Below, piece after piece: positions 7,399-16,860 of a DNA stretch of 46,496 nt. Position 1 is the stretch's first letter, and the number at the start of each line of letters is the position of its first letter. Source of the DNA: a virus. The notes under the pieces are model-generated. The model saw only the letters and a list, made by a program, of their open reading frames with translations, did no database searches and was not told the DNA's origin. The DNA lies in IMG/VR virus record IMGVR_UViG_3300031952_000031, positions 1 through 46,496 of that record, one strand, 5' to 3'. The position numbers and the translations under genes are program-made.

Positions 7399-8928
7399 AT
7401 GTTTGATGCCGGATCCATAATTGGCCGTCTTGTATTGGATACATCTGGTTTTACTGCTTCAGCGACTCAAGCTACTAACAAAGTAGAGCAGATCGGTCAG
7501 AGTATAATCTCCACGACCCGTCAGTTGACGCGCGCTGCTTCCGCTTTAACATTTCTGGGTGCCAGTATAACAGCTCCTATAATTCTTGCCTTCAAGAGCG
7601 CGGAAAAATATTCCAATCCGGCTCGGATAGAAATACAAAAAATGAATAACGCTTTTATAGGTCTCAGAGTATCAATTGCTGAAAGTCTGCTTCCTGTAAT
7701 GCACACATTCGGAAACGCGATTGCTGATTTAACCCAACGCTGGCAATCCTTATCTCCGCAGTTAAGAGAGAATATGTTAAGGACCGCGTTATTGACCGGG
7801 GTATTCCTTACCCTGGGGGGCGCAATAAGTATGGTTGCGCTGAAAATAGTAATGCTGACAGGGTATGTTATAAGGTTGACAGGAACATTTATGATTTTCG
7901 CAGTAGTCCATCCTTGGTTGTTACTCATATACGCCGCAATCGCAGGGATAGTTATAGCTATGTTTAAATGGAAAGCGGTCGGGGATATCGTTATGAATAC
8001 AATCCAGATTCTCTGCGATGTGGCCTGGGCTGGATTAAATTCAGTTTTATTCGTTACAAATTCCATAGCGGCTGCCACTTTAGCAATTATCCCTGGATGT
8101 AAGAAATTATCAGAACAATATACTCAATTAGCAAATGATGCATTGAAACGAGTAGGTGATGCCGGAAAAAGCGTTTGGGATACTTTGGCGACTGGCCAGA
8201 GTAACGCTTCCAGAGGTTTTGACGATATGAAAACCCAAGCGCAGGTCTGGATAGATCTGTTTAAGAATTTAGGTAGCCAGGAAATAGGCGTGAAGAATTG
8301 GCAGTTAGCTTCCAAAACATTCGCCGAAGGATGGAGAGATGCAATAGATAAAACTATAACCGATTTAAGCAACTGGGGCGCTATGGCTGAAAGTATAGTC
8401 CAACAAGCATCCTCTTTTATGCAGTCCTCGATAAGTGGATTTTTGCTGAATATAAGGGATTATCTTGACGGGACTAAGAATATCTTTGTTGAGTTCGGTA
8501 ATTTTATATTGAAGATAATCGCCGATGTTATTGCGCAATTAATTACACTATGGGTTATACAGAATATAGTAGGAATAGCCTCTAAAATTGGAGGATGGAC
8601 TTCTTACGGCGGTGGTGCTTATGCTAGAACTACGGCAATCCCAGGTGGTGGAGGGGTAGGAACGACGCTTCCTGCTGGCAGTTATCAAGAGGGTATTGAT
8701 TCTGTACCTTATACCGGAATATATCGCTTGCACGAAGGCGAGAAAGTCACGCCTAAATATGATGCAGGGAAATCAGATACGATTGAGTTAACGATACATA
8801 ATCTCATCACTCCAGAAGCAATTGCTATGGCTATGTCTAGTAATGAAGGAGAAGGGGTAATAGTAAATGTTATAGATAGTAATTCGCTAAGGAGTGGCGG
8901 TAGCAGAAGAGCGATTAGGAGAAGATAA
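7399..8928 (+). CDS. Tail tape measure protein
   Basis: A 509-residue protein starting MFDAGSIIGRLVLDTSGF, the usual tape-measure opening. It has long helical stretches and a hydrophobic block at about residues 120-190 (LLTGVFLTLGGAISMV, YVIRLTGTFMIFAVV, LLLIYAAIAGIVIAMF), typical of tape measures that help DNA pass the inner membrane. At about 1.5 angstrom per residue it predicts a short tail, near 75 nm. The C-terminus has GIYRLHEGEKVTPKYD, then an ITPEA motif (8785-8865) that recurs in a small early gene at 35936. GGAGGAGAT precedes the ATG. Confidence 0.85.
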   Translation: MFDAGSIIGRLVLDTSGFTASATQATNKVEQIGQSIISTTRQLTRAASALTFLGASITAPIILAFKSAEKYSNPARIEIQKMNNAFIGLRVSIAESLLPVMHTFGNAIADLTQRWQSLSPQLRENMLRTALLTGVFLTLGGAISMVALKIVMLTGYVIRLTGTFMIFAVVHPWLLLIYAAIAGIVIAMFKWKAVGDIVMNTIQILCDVAWAGLNSVLFVTNSIAAATLAIIPGCKKLSEQYTQLANDALKRVGDAGKSVWDTLATGQSNASRGFDDMKTQAQVWIDLFKNLGSQEIGVKNWQLASKTFAEGWRDAIDKTITDLSNWGAMAESIVQQASSFMQSSISGFLLNIRDYLDGTKNIFVEFGNFILKIIADVIAQLITLWVIQNIVGIASKIGGWTSYGGGAYARTTAIPGGGGVGTTLPAGSYQEGIDSVPYTGIYRLHEGEKVTPKYDAGKSDTIELTIHNLITPEAIAMAMSSNEGEGVIVNVIDSNSLRSGGSRRAIRRR

Positions 8929-8930
8929 TT

Positions 8931-9263
8931 ATGGCAGACTTTACCCTTGCGCTTGAAAGTTCACAGGAAGTAAGAGACTACAACACAGAGGAGGAGATAT
9001 TTGAAAATCAAGCAAGCGAGACACGCCTCATATCTGGAGGGAAGTTGATTGGGTTTCAGTGCAAGTCTCCCGTTTTGACCTATGCGAAGTTGCAAACATA
9101 TATTACCTTTTATGATAGTAAGTATGGTTCTCTTATTATGTTCACATTTAATTCAAGAGTTGATAAGACAGACTACAACGTAAGGTTTGAGAAGGGAAGT
9201 TTCAAGGTTACGAATGAGGGCGGTTGTTTCCAGTGCGAGTTTTCGCTGAAGAGGGTGTTTTAA
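8931..9263 (+). CDS. Minor tail protein, gpM-like
   Basis: A 110-residue protein, close to the 109 residues of lambda gpM, sitting between the tape measure and an L-like gene as in lambda. It is beta-rich (SETRLISGGKLIGFQC, YGSLIMFTFNSRVD) and ends with a strand typical of tail-tip adaptors (CEFSLKRVF). The next ATG begins immediately after its stop. The call depends on length and gene order. Confidence 0.65.
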   Translation: MADFTLALESSQEVRDYNTEEEIFENQASETRLISGGKLIGFQCKSPVLTYAKLQTYITFYDSKYGSLIMFTFNSRVDKTDYNVRFEKGSFKVTNEGGCFQCEFSLKRVF

Positions 9264-9914
9264 ATGCCGATAGAGACCAATGATGCTTTTAGGAATGAGA
9301 CACGGAAAAGGGCGACCCAACCGATTTTCCTCTATACTATCTACGACTACGATGGAGCAGGAAACAATAAGTATTTTGCCGCATACCATACGAATATAAA
9401 GTTTGGCGACGACGACCCGCAGATAGAGTATATCAAATTCCCGATTACCCACGACCAGATAACCGAAAATACCAAAGGAGAGATTGACACCGTAAAGGTT
9501 CAACTGTCTAATATAGCGCGTTATGTGGAATATTATTTGCAGAATTATGATTTAAGAGGGAAGAAGGTTTCAATCAAGATGGTGTTCTTTAATCTTCTGG
9601 ACGACCCAGACGCATTCGTGGAATTCTCCAATTACATAGACAGTTACAGGTCAAATGTTAAGGACGTAGTTTTTAGTCTAGTGAGTAAGTTTGACATACT
9701 GGGAGTTACGATTCCGCTTAGAATGTTCATCAAGTCTCACTGCCAGTGGCTTTTTGCGTCTCCTGCTATTAGGGCTTTGGGAAAGGGTAGCGAATGTGGT
9801 TATACAGGCTCGGAAGAGACCTGCAATTTAACGAGGTCGAGATGCAGGGAATTGCTTAACCAGAGACGCTTTGGGGCGTATCCGTCTGCGCTCGGAGGGA
9901 CTTCCTATGTTTGA
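9264..9914 (+). CDS. Minor tail protein, gpL-like, with four-cysteine cluster
   Basis: A 216-residue protein ending in a cysteine module: C160 (SHCQW), C178 (ECGYTG), C187 (ETCNL) and C194 (SRCRE), followed by RRFGAYPSALGG. The C-W/CGY/C/C...RFGG pattern is the signature of lambda gpL, whose C-terminal domain holds a [4Fe-4S] cluster. The N-terminal part is beta-rich and matches the tail-hub baseplate type (DDDPQIEYIKFPITHDQI). It overlaps the K-like gene by 8 nt. It forms part of the tail tip between gpM and gpJ. Confidence 0.82.
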   Translation: MPIETNDAFRNETRKRATQPIFLYTIYDYDGAGNNKYFAAYHTNIKFGDDDPQIEYIKFPITHDQITENTKGEIDTVKVQLSNIARYVEYYLQNYDLRGKKVSIKMVFFNLLDDPDAFVEFSNYIDSYRSNVKDVVFSLVSKFDILGVTIPLRMFIKSHCQWLFASPAIRALGKGSECGYTGSEETCNLTRSRCRELLNQRRFGAYPSALGGTSYV

Positions 9915-10308
9915 GGTGCGTGATTTCCTTGAGATACCGTATAAGCACAAGGGGAGGAGTTATGGGGGTTGCGACTGTTACGGCTTTATCATACTTTTTT
10001 ACAGGGATGTCTTAAAGAAGGTGCTGTTGGACGTGGACGAGGATTATAGTCCAAACTGGATGTTCAAAAATAAAAATTATTACCTTGATAATTACCATAA
10101 ACAGTTTGAGAAGGTAAAAGTCCCCAACAAGTATGACATAGTTCTTTTCCAGAAACGAGACGGAATAGCAAATCACGGGGGGATTATTCTTGGATATGGG
10201 AAGTTCATCCATTGTTGCAAGAACGGCGTTCTCGTGGATAGTTATAACAACGAAGGTTGGAAGAAAAGGATAAACGGTTTTTATAAATTTATAGGAACGA
10301 AAATATGA
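9907..10308 (+). CDS. Tail tip NlpC/P60 cysteine peptidase, gpK-like
   Basis: A 133-residue protein. An in-frame extension to 9871 exists, but the ATG at 9907 follows GGAGGG with 6-nt spacing. The catalytic cysteine is C24 in GGCDCYGFI, and the histidine is H90 in NHGGIIL; a second histidine is at 102. The NlpC/P60 fold cleaves cell-wall peptide bonds and is found in lambda gpK. The JAB metallopeptidase domain that forms the N-terminal half of lambda gpK is absent. The gene overlaps the J-like gene by ATGA. Confidence 0.82.
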   Translation: MFEVRDFLEIPYKHKGRSYGGCDCYGFIILFYRDVLKKVLLDVDEDYSPNWMFKNKNYYLDNYHKQFEKVKVPNKYDIVLFQKRDGIANHGGIILGYGKFIHCCKNGVLVDSYNNEGWKKRINGFYKFIGTKI

Positions 10309-13300
10309 CAGGGCGGATAAAGAGAGACATTACGGTAAGATTTATTCCCAATCTTCTTGCGGATGAAGGAAGGACGTTGCAGTCTTTTCCCTACGACAGA
10401 AGATGGACTATAAGGAAGTATCTGAAAAAGTCTAACATCCATTTTGAAGATATGTATGTGAGTGTCAACGGTAACGAAGTAAAAAGTTTAAGACAACACC
10501 TTCAGAGTGGGGACGAAATAGTTGTTTTTTCCTCAATTGAACTGCCTCCCTTCTGGTGGGGCGTTGCTAAAATAATTTACTGGGTGGCGATGGTATCAAT
10601 GGCGGTTTATTCCGTAGTTGAGGCATTGACCTACCAGAAACCCAAGATGCCTTCGTTTGACACTATCGGTGAGGGTATGGATGAGAGTTCTCCTTCGCAC
10701 ACGTGGACTGGGGTCAGGACAGTCCGCAATGTAGGAGGTTCTGTTCCTGCAATCATAGGAAGGTATTTTACGGGCGGGACGGTAATAAATGAGTATATCA
10801 CTACGGACGGAAATAAGAACTATCTGAACTCCTTGGTGGCTATCGGCGAAGGGAAGTTCAGAAGCATCGTATTGAAGCGCATAAATAGGAACGATGCCGT
10901 AAATTACAAGATAGGAGTATTCCAGAGTGATGGATACATAAAGACCGATATTGATATGGTCAAGTTGTCAAGTATAGTTCATACCTATACTGGTGTCAAT
11001 TTGGGTGCTGGAGAATTGTCCATTGATAACGATAATGAGACATTCCAGGGGGCAGGAGTTATTGAAGCGGAAGGTAAACCTGTTTCTGTATCGTCAACTA
11101 CAATATCGCAGCATGTGTCTACCGTGCCCCACAATGTGAACAAATTAAAATATAGGATGTATGGCCGAGCCCGCAATAGTTTTCAAGGCAGTAGAAGCGT
11201 TGCCTGTAAAATAGAATATACGACCGATGGAACCAATTGGTCTACTGTACCGGGTACAGAAGATTCTGGGATAGACGGGGGATATCAAAATCAGGACAGG
11301 ATATCCGATTTAGGGGTTATTACAAAGGATGTGACCATAAATAATTGTCTGGGTATCAGGGCATCCATAATTTGTAGTGCTTCTGATAGCGATGGCCATG
11401 TCGGTGCTTACGGTTATGTGTATGAAATTAGTGCCTATGGAACATTCGTTACTGGGGACGTTCTTTCTGGGAGTGCTGGAATTTCAATTGAGACCCGTTT
11501 GGGCACGAATAACCAGACTGTCATACCTCATTTTGAAGATTTGCATAACCTTCACTCATTGAATATCCAGTTGTTTAAGAATGCGCCTTATAAATACACT
11601 ACGCAACAGTCAGACGTGGAGGCGTTTGAGATAAGGTTTAAATTTCCGTCAGGGATATGGCAACAGGATGGTAGCGGAAATATCCTATCTTGGGACGTTA
11701 CTTATAAAATTGAATACAGAGTTTACAATGTAGGTAACGGAGACGAGGATAATTGGATAAGTTTGGGCAATACCACGGTAAGCGACAAGTCCCGTTCTGA
11801 ATTGGCACGGATGTTCAGGAAGGAAGGTCTTATAGCGGGAAAGTATGACATCAGGACAACCAAGATTTCCGATAATAGCGATTTTTCCCATAATGCGGAT
11901 ACGTATATTGGAAGTATAGACGAAATTAATACCGATGATTTGGAGTATCCGAATACTGGATTAGCGGGAATTCGCAGTTTATCCATAGAGCAACTTTCTG
12001 GGGATAGTCCAGAATACGAATTTGAGGTAGAGAAAATAATAATGTGTCCTAAAGTAATGAACGGTGCGGTTGAGGTTGACTGGGAGGACTATTATTGGGA
12101 TAACACAGAAGGAAGTGAATGTTATAAATTATTTGTGGGCGATACTCCGCTTACTTGCGATGGAGTAACATATGTTGAAAGATTTTGCGCTAACCCTATC
12201 TGGGGTCTTTACGAAATCTCAATAAATACGAGATACGGAATTGGAGACTACATCACCACGGACGACAACGACCTTGACTACTTGTTGGAGATGTCCCGTT
12301 ACTGCGAAGAGAAAGTTCCCGACGGAGAGGGTGGTTGGGAAAAGCGTTTCCGAATGGACGTGTGCATAGACAGTCCGCAGAAGGCACTTGACCTGGTAAT
12401 GCAACTCTCAACTATATTCAGGGGGTTGCCGTTCTATTCGGATGCAGGGAAGATTATATTTGCGATTGATAAACCAGACACGCCAGTCCAGTTGTTCGGG
12501 ATGGGGAATATCGCAAGCGGTAGTTTTTCTCAAACGTGGAATTCAAGAAGGGACGTTCCTAATATAGTTCAAGTCCAGTTTGACAACAAGGATAATTATT
12601 ATCAGCAGGATATGATTTCTGTTGCGGACGATGCCGCATTGCAAGCGGGAAAACCCAAGAATATAAAGCAGGCACGCTATTACGGGACTAAACTGTCATA
12701 TGCTATAAGACACGGTAGGAACATAATCAACACGGCTAAATACGTTAAGGAGACGTTCAACTTCAAGGCGGGGTTCGGTGCCATCATCCGCAGATGCGGC
12801 GAGGTTATAGACATAGCCCACGATGTCCCGCAGTTCGGTTTGGCTTCTGGGAGGGTTTTGACGGGTTCAACTCCCACTCTGGTTAAGTTAGATACGACTG
12901 TTACCATTGAGGCAGAAAAATCCTACGCCATACGAGTTGATAAGGTTGACGGAAAGTATGAGGAATGTCCAGTAATCAATACCGAACCAGGCGACTACAC
13001 AGAGGTAACGGTATACCCAGCGTTTACTTTTACCCCGTCAGAATTCGACAATTACTCTTTCGGAGAACTGTATAAGGTGGTCAAGCCAGCACGCATTATG
13101 TCCCTGAAGAGACCACGCAGGGGTTCGGTAGAGATTGAGGCAACGGAGCACAACGTAAACGCCTATGACGATAGTGCCGTGGTTCTCCCCGAATTGATTT
13201 ACTCTGCATTGACATTGGAAATTCCGGATGTAACCAACCTCAAACTTACGGAATGTCTGGTGAAGATGCCTGATGGCACGATAGCGGATGCCATTGATGT

Positions 13301-14564
13301 CTGGTTCAGTAGGCCAGATATCTCCACTTCTTATAAACTGAAAAGATACGATAGGGGGAAGATTTATCTTAGCAGTGATAATGGCGTAAGTTATTCTTAT
13401 GTGGGCGTAACCTCTGGGGAACATTTTCAGATAGTCGGGGGGCTTTCCGATTTGCAGTCTTACAAGGTTGCGGTGGTAAGTGTTTCTGTAAATGGGGAAG
13501 AAAAGGTTATTGTGGGTAGTCCCACGGCAACGATAACCATTGTCGGCAAATCCGCCAAACCTTCTGATGTGTATTATTTTAATGTCAAACAATTCGAGGA
13601 CGAACTGGAATTTTCCTGGTTGCCAGTTTTTGATGTTGACATTAAAGGTTATGAATTGCGTCTTGGTGCGACTTGGGATTTAGGAATGGTTGTCGATACA
13701 ATTTTCGTTGGAACTACTTATAGAACAAAAATTCTTCCTTTAGGACTTTGTATCTTTTGGCTCAAGGTGGTTGATACTTCTGGTAATTATTCGCAGACTG
13801 CCATTTCCGCAACGATTATTGTTACAAGGCGACCTGGATTGAATATTATTGCCGCTGAATATGAATGGGGAAGATTTGGTAGTCCAACCGAGATGTTCTA
13901 TGATGAAAATATCCAATTATATTGGGATAATTTTTTTAATAGTGCCTACAATAAACAGGTTTTGACAGGTAAGACTGTCCATAGATACGACGATGGAGAA
14001 TTTATGTATGATGCAGATTATGAATGGGATGTTCCTAAGACAGTTGGTGCTCATTATGTTCGTCAAGGAGGTTGGACTTTGGATTTTGGTGCTATTTTAA
14101 CGGTTATGCATTCAGTATTAGTAAGTAGTCTTAGCGATGAAGGAGTTATTTTTATTTATGAGGAAAGTAATAGCAATGATGGAATAAATTGGACTGATTG
14201 GAAAATTTATACGCCAGGTTTTGTAACGATGAGACATTTTCGTTGGAAATTAACTGTTATATTATTAGGTGCTCGTAAATTGTCAGAGTTTTATTTTTCC
14301 ATAAGTATATGGGATATGCCCGATGTCAAATATTCAATGAAAGACATTCCCATTGCCGCAGAGGGGACGAATATTGTCTTTGACAGACCATTCGTGGTAA
14401 TCCCTACCGTCTTTCCGAGCGCAGTTAAGGCAGGAAGTGCATTGATACCAGTTATTGACCCTGCATATATATATCAACTCGGAATATTCGGAGTGAAATT
14501 GAGAGACCAGATTACTAACGAGTATGTGGCGGGAAATCTTAATCTGTATCTGGAGGGTTTCTGA
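10305..14564 (+). CDS. Central tail tip protein, gpJ-like, with gpI-like N-terminal domain
   Basis: A 1419-residue protein. Residues 1-80 look like a beta-grasp (ubiquitin-like) domain, and about residues 85-105 are hydrophobic (WWGVAKIIYWVAMVSMAVYSVV); together these resemble lambda gpI, here fused to the J body. From about residue 120 the J hub begins (GVRTVRNVGGSVPAIIGRYF, NSLVAIGEGK, NPIWGLYE). An inserted beta domain lies at about 265-380 (KIEYTTDGTNWSTV). Fibronectin III-like repeats follow at about 985-1160, then another ligand-binding-like domain (DGINWTDWKIYTPG) and a C-terminal tip. gpJ forms the hub and contacts the receptor. Bases of about 13560-14330 look more AT-rich than the flanks, hinting at an exchanged receptor-binding module. 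Confidence 0.85.
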   Translation: MTGRIKRDITVRFIPNLLADEGRTLQSFPYDRRWTIRKYLKKSNIHFEDMYVSVNGNEVKSLRQHLQSGDEIVVFSSIELPPFWWGVAKIIYWVAMVSMAVYSVVEALTYQKPKMPSFDTIGEGMDESSPSHTWTGVRTVRNVGGSVPAIIGRYFTGGTVINEYITTDGNKNYLNSLVAIGEGKFRSIVLKRINRNDAVNYKIGVFQSDGYIKTDIDMVKLSSIVHTYTGVNLGAGELSIDNDNETFQGAGVIEAEGKPVSVSSTTISQHVSTVPHNVNKLKYRMYGRARNSFQGSRSVACKIEYTTDGTNWSTVPGTEDSGIDGGYQNQDRISDLGVITKDVTINNCLGIRASIICSASDSDGHVGAYGYVYEISAYGTFVTGDVLSGSAGISIETRLGTNNQTVIPHFEDLHNLHSLNIQLFKNAPYKYTTQQSDVEAFEIRFKFPSGIWQQDGSGNILSWDVTYKIEYRVYNVGNGDEDNWISLGNTTVSDKSRSELARMFRKEGLIAGKYDIRTTKISDNSDFSHNADTYIGSIDEINTDDLEYPNTGLAGIRSLSIEQLSGDSPEYEFEVEKIIMCPKVMNGAVEVDWEDYYWDNTEGSECYKLFVGDTPLTCDGVTYVERFCANPIWGLYEISINTRYGIGDYITTDDNDLDYLLEMSRYCEEKVPDGEGGWEKRFRMDVCIDSPQKALDLVMQLSTIFRGLPFYSDAGKIIFAIDKPDTPVQLFGMGNIASGSFSQTWNSRRDVPNIVQVQFDNKDNYYQQDMISVADDAALQAGKPKNIKQARYYGTKLSYAIRHGRNIINTAKYVKETFNFKAGFGAIIRRCGEVIDIAHDVPQFGLASGRVLTGSTPTLVKLDTTVTIEAEKSYAIRVDKVDGKYEECPVINTEPGDYTEVTVYPAFTFTPSEFDNYSFGELYKVVKPARIMSLKRPRRGSVEIEATEHNVNAYDDSAVVLPELIYSALTLEIPDVTNLKLTECLVKMPDGTIADAIDVWFSRPDISTSYKLKRYDRGKIYLSSDNGVSYSYVGVTSGEHFQIVGGLSDLQSYKVAVVSVSVNGEEKVIVGSPTATITIVGKSAKPSDVYYFNVKQFEDELEFSWLPVFDVDIKGYELRLGATWDLGMVVDTIFVGTTYRTKILPLGLCIFWLKVVDTSGNYSQTAISATIIVTRRPGLNIIAAEYEWGRFGSPTEMFYDENIQLYWDNFFNSAYNKQVLTGKTVHRYDDGEFMYDADYEWDVPKTVGAHYVRQGGWTLDFGAILTVMHSVLVSSLSDEGVIFIYEESNSNDGINWTDWKIYTPGFVTMRHFRWKLTVILLGARKLSEFYFSISIWDMPDVKYSMKDIPIAAEGTNIVFDRPFVVIPTVFPSAVKAGSALIPVIDPAYIYQLGIFGVKLRDQITNEYVAGNLNLYLEGF
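13543..13555. promoter_or_regulatory. Operator-like site inside the J-like gene
   Basis: TCGGCAAATCCGC keeps the TCGGNAAATCCG core of O1-O3 but lies in a coding sequence, again over codons for VGKS. It is weaker support than the site at 37232 and may be chance. Confidence 0.25.
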
Positions 14565-14728
14565 TGGAGAATAAAATTCCAAGTTTAAAATTGGATTTGC
14601 ATAAATATAGGATTGACCCCGTAACATTGAAACTAATAAAAGGAGAAAAGATTGAGATACCGACTGAAGAAAAAAATAATGTGGGAGATAGTAAAGGTAA
14701 TAGCAAAGTGGAGAAACCTGCTCTATAA
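14564..14728 (+). CDS. Small protein of unknown function
   Basis: A 54-residue hydrophilic ORF (starts MENKIPSLKLDLHKYR) beginning by overlap with the J stop (TGATG), with GGAGGG upstream. The coupling to gpJ and position before the fibre suggest a tail-tip accessory peptide. Not recognised. Confidence 0.5.
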   Translation: MENKIPSLKLDLHKYRIDPVTLKLIKGEKIEIPTEEKNNVGDSKGNSKVEKPAL

Positions 14729-14746
14729 ATTAAAAAGGAGTGAGTT

Positions 14747-16222
14747 ATGCTAATCAGTAATATGCCAAAAGCGTATTTTGACAGGTTCTTGCCCAGACAA
14801 AAAGATGGCGCAAGTTCTGCCGTTTTGAGAAATAATTTCTTGGCTCTGGCATCCTGCGATTTTGAACCATTAAGAGCAGTTTGCAATCTGGTTTTGGAAA
14901 CGCATAATTTTGGTTCTGATATTTCAGCATCGGAAACTTATTCTGGAACTGGAGTAACTATCACAAGAGATGCGGTCAACCAAAGGGATGGGGTGGCTTG
15001 TCTTAAGGCAGTGATTGATGCCACTGGCAATAGGCAGATATTGAGGACTACCCTAACATCTGCATTGGATTTGTCAAGTTTTGTAAGAAAAGGTATCTGG
15101 CATAGATGCACCAAAATATCTTCTGCAATTAAGTTCATTCTGCGGGATGGCAGTGGTAATGAGAGTTACTGGAATTTCACCACCTATGGCACGGCAGATA
15201 CCTGGGCGCAATCAAATATTGTTTTGGCATCGCCAGATAGCAATAATGGAACTCCTGCGGTATTGACTGATATTGTTTCCTATGGTTTCAAGGCATTGGA
15301 GGCAAACGAGACTTATTTATTCAATATCCTGTATTGCCATATCTGGGCGATGAAGGTTTATATCCAGCAGTCCTACGTAGCAAATTATTTCTATCCAGTC
15401 GTAAATGGAATTATCAAGGTGAAGTTTGACGGCGGTTTTTCGCCGACCATTTCCGCACCCTCTGCAAGTCCGAGGATAGATTTAATCAGCATTTCGGGTT
15501 CTAATGTAATAACAGTAACTCCAGGCGCAGAGGTAGCAAGTCCCGATTATGATGACATTCCAGCGACGCCAATCGGTCATCTGCCTTTGTATGCGATATA
15601 TATTCCTCTGGGTGCAACCTATATCGTGGAATATCATCTGAAGGACGACCATCCAGGTCAGGCATATATCTACGCAGATTTAAGGCCGACAATAGGTCAG
15701 AACAGTAATTTAGGCATCCCGATTGTCACTGCGGGCGGCTCTGCCGACGCAATCACAGCGGATTATGCCCCCGATGTAACGCTTGCCAATTTGACGCTCG
15801 TTGCCTTTGTTGCCGCTTATGCGAATGCCACGGCTACGCCCACTTTTTCTCCAGATGGTTTGACTGCCCATACAATAGTCAAAAAGGGTGGTCAGGCATT
15901 GGTCGCAGGGGACATTCCAGCCGCAGGAGCGGTTTGTATCGTTGAATATAATCTGGCGAATACAAGGTGGGAATTATTAAATCCAGCAGTAGCGGGTTCA
16001 TCAGGTACAAGCGGAACATTCGTCAATGGTGATTTAAGCACAGGAAAATTGACGGTAACGCATTCACTCGGTCTTTCTGCGCCTTACACGAGGATAGTTG
16101 TTGTCGTGGATAATAATAATAAAGTGATTGACTGTCCCATAACCTTTGCCACTAACTCATTTGAGATTGACCTATCTTTAGCAGGGGCAATATCAGGCAC
16201 TTGGGGTTATAGATACATATAA
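14747..16222 (+). CDS. Putative tail fibre / receptor-binding protein
   Basis: A 491-residue protein with AAAGGAG before the ATG, placed directly after the tail tip. The N-terminal 30 residues are helical, then a carbohydrate-binding-like beta domain (TGVTITRDAVNQRDGVACLK) and later beta repeats rich in Gly, Ala and Ser (FDGGFSPTISAPSASPRIDLI). The C-terminus (SLGLSAPYTRIVVVVD...GTWGYRYI) resembles the tip domains of side-tail fibres. No enzymatic motif is visible. It most likely binds a host surface glycan or protein; the receptor is unknown. Confidence 0.6.
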   Translation: MLISNMPKAYFDRFLPRQKDGASSAVLRNNFLALASCDFEPLRAVCNLVLETHNFGSDISASETYSGTGVTITRDAVNQRDGVACLKAVIDATGNRQILRTTLTSALDLSSFVRKGIWHRCTKISSAIKFILRDGSGNESYWNFTTYGTADTWAQSNIVLASPDSNNGTPAVLTDIVSYGFKALEANETYLFNILYCHIWAMKVYIQQSYVANYFYPVVNGIIKVKFDGGFSPTISAPSASPRIDLISISGSNVITVTPGAEVASPDYDDIPATPIGHLPLYAIYIPLGATYIVEYHLKDDHPGQAYIYADLRPTIGQNSNLGIPIVTAGGSADAITADYAPDVTLANLTLVAFVAAYANATATPTFSPDGLTAHTIVKKGGQALVAGDIPAAGAVCIVEYNLANTRWELLNPAVAGSSGTSGTFVNGDLSTGKLTVTHSLGLSAPYTRIVVVVDNNNKVIDCPITFATNSFEIDLSLAGAISGTWGYRYI

Positions 16223-16230
16223 GGAGCAAT

Positions 16231-16860
16231 ATGAAAAAACTTCTTTCTTTATTTTTAGCAGGGATATTGATATTCGGTTGTGTCAGCAATCTTTTCGCTA
16301 CTGATTATAAAAAATTCTACGATGTCTACCCGCAGGGGAAATTCTATTATGACGGATTTGTGAAGGGATACGAGAATACGCTTGCGGGGGCGGCGACATC
16401 GGTAACAATCAATAATCTGGCTGGGGATACGGATGTGGAGTATAGGTTAGAATATAGGTTTATAAATGGTGGTTCTGGTGTATGTAATTATGGAGTAATG
16501 CCTAACAATACCTCTTTAGCGGCTCATCAAGTGATAAATGCGTCTAATACAACCGTGTCTGCTAAAAGAGAAGGTGCTGGCAATGAGGCAATATATTTCT
16601 CAGTAGTTCATTACACAGGAGTAGGTGCTATAAGTATGGGCAGATGTTTAATATATGCTAAATCTGGTTATTTAAGAACTGCTCTTATACAAACTGCGTA
16701 TAATATTTCAGGAACAACAGTAAATGATTTAGAGGTTGTTGGTGCAGTATGGAATGATACTTCAAGTAATATAACTTCCTTGGTAGTCTTTGCTGATGTA
16801 GCCAACGGTCTCGGCATAGGCACCTACATAAGTCTATGGAAAAAGGAGTATAGACAATGA
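16231..16860 (+). CDS. Secreted protein with one copy of a virion-type beta domain
   Basis: A 209-residue protein with a signal peptide (KKLLSLFLAGILIFGCVSNLFA); an IFGC segment could also serve as a weak lipobox, with C17. The mature part is one beta-rich domain with landmarks TLAGAATSVTINNLAGDTDVEY, KSGYLRTALI, WNDTSSNITSLVV and a closing NGLGIGTYISL. The same landmarks appear twice in the next protein. Domains ending GIGT-x-I-x-L are familiar from phage fibre tips, but a Sec signal on such a protein is unusual. It follows the fibre gene by 8 nt and overlaps the next gene by ATGA. The function is unknown. Masking of host receptors after infection or display on the cell surface are possible. 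Confidence 0.65.
   Translation: MKKLLSLFLAGILIFGCVSNLFATDYKKFYDVYPQGKFYYDGFVKGYENTLAGAATSVTINNLAGDTDVEYRLEYRFINGGSGVCNYGVMPNNTSLAAHQVINASNTTVSAKREGAGNEAIYFSVVHYTGVGAISMGRCLIYAKSGYLRTALIQTAYNISGTTVNDLEVVGAVWNDTSSNITSLVVFADVANGLGIGTYISLWKKEYRQ

Noticed and set aside
13038-13592. 184-codon reverse-strand frame inside the J-like gene
   Set aside because: Composition mirrors the coding strand and there is no promoter or ribosome binding site. The same holds for the 185-codon reverse frame at 7521-8078.
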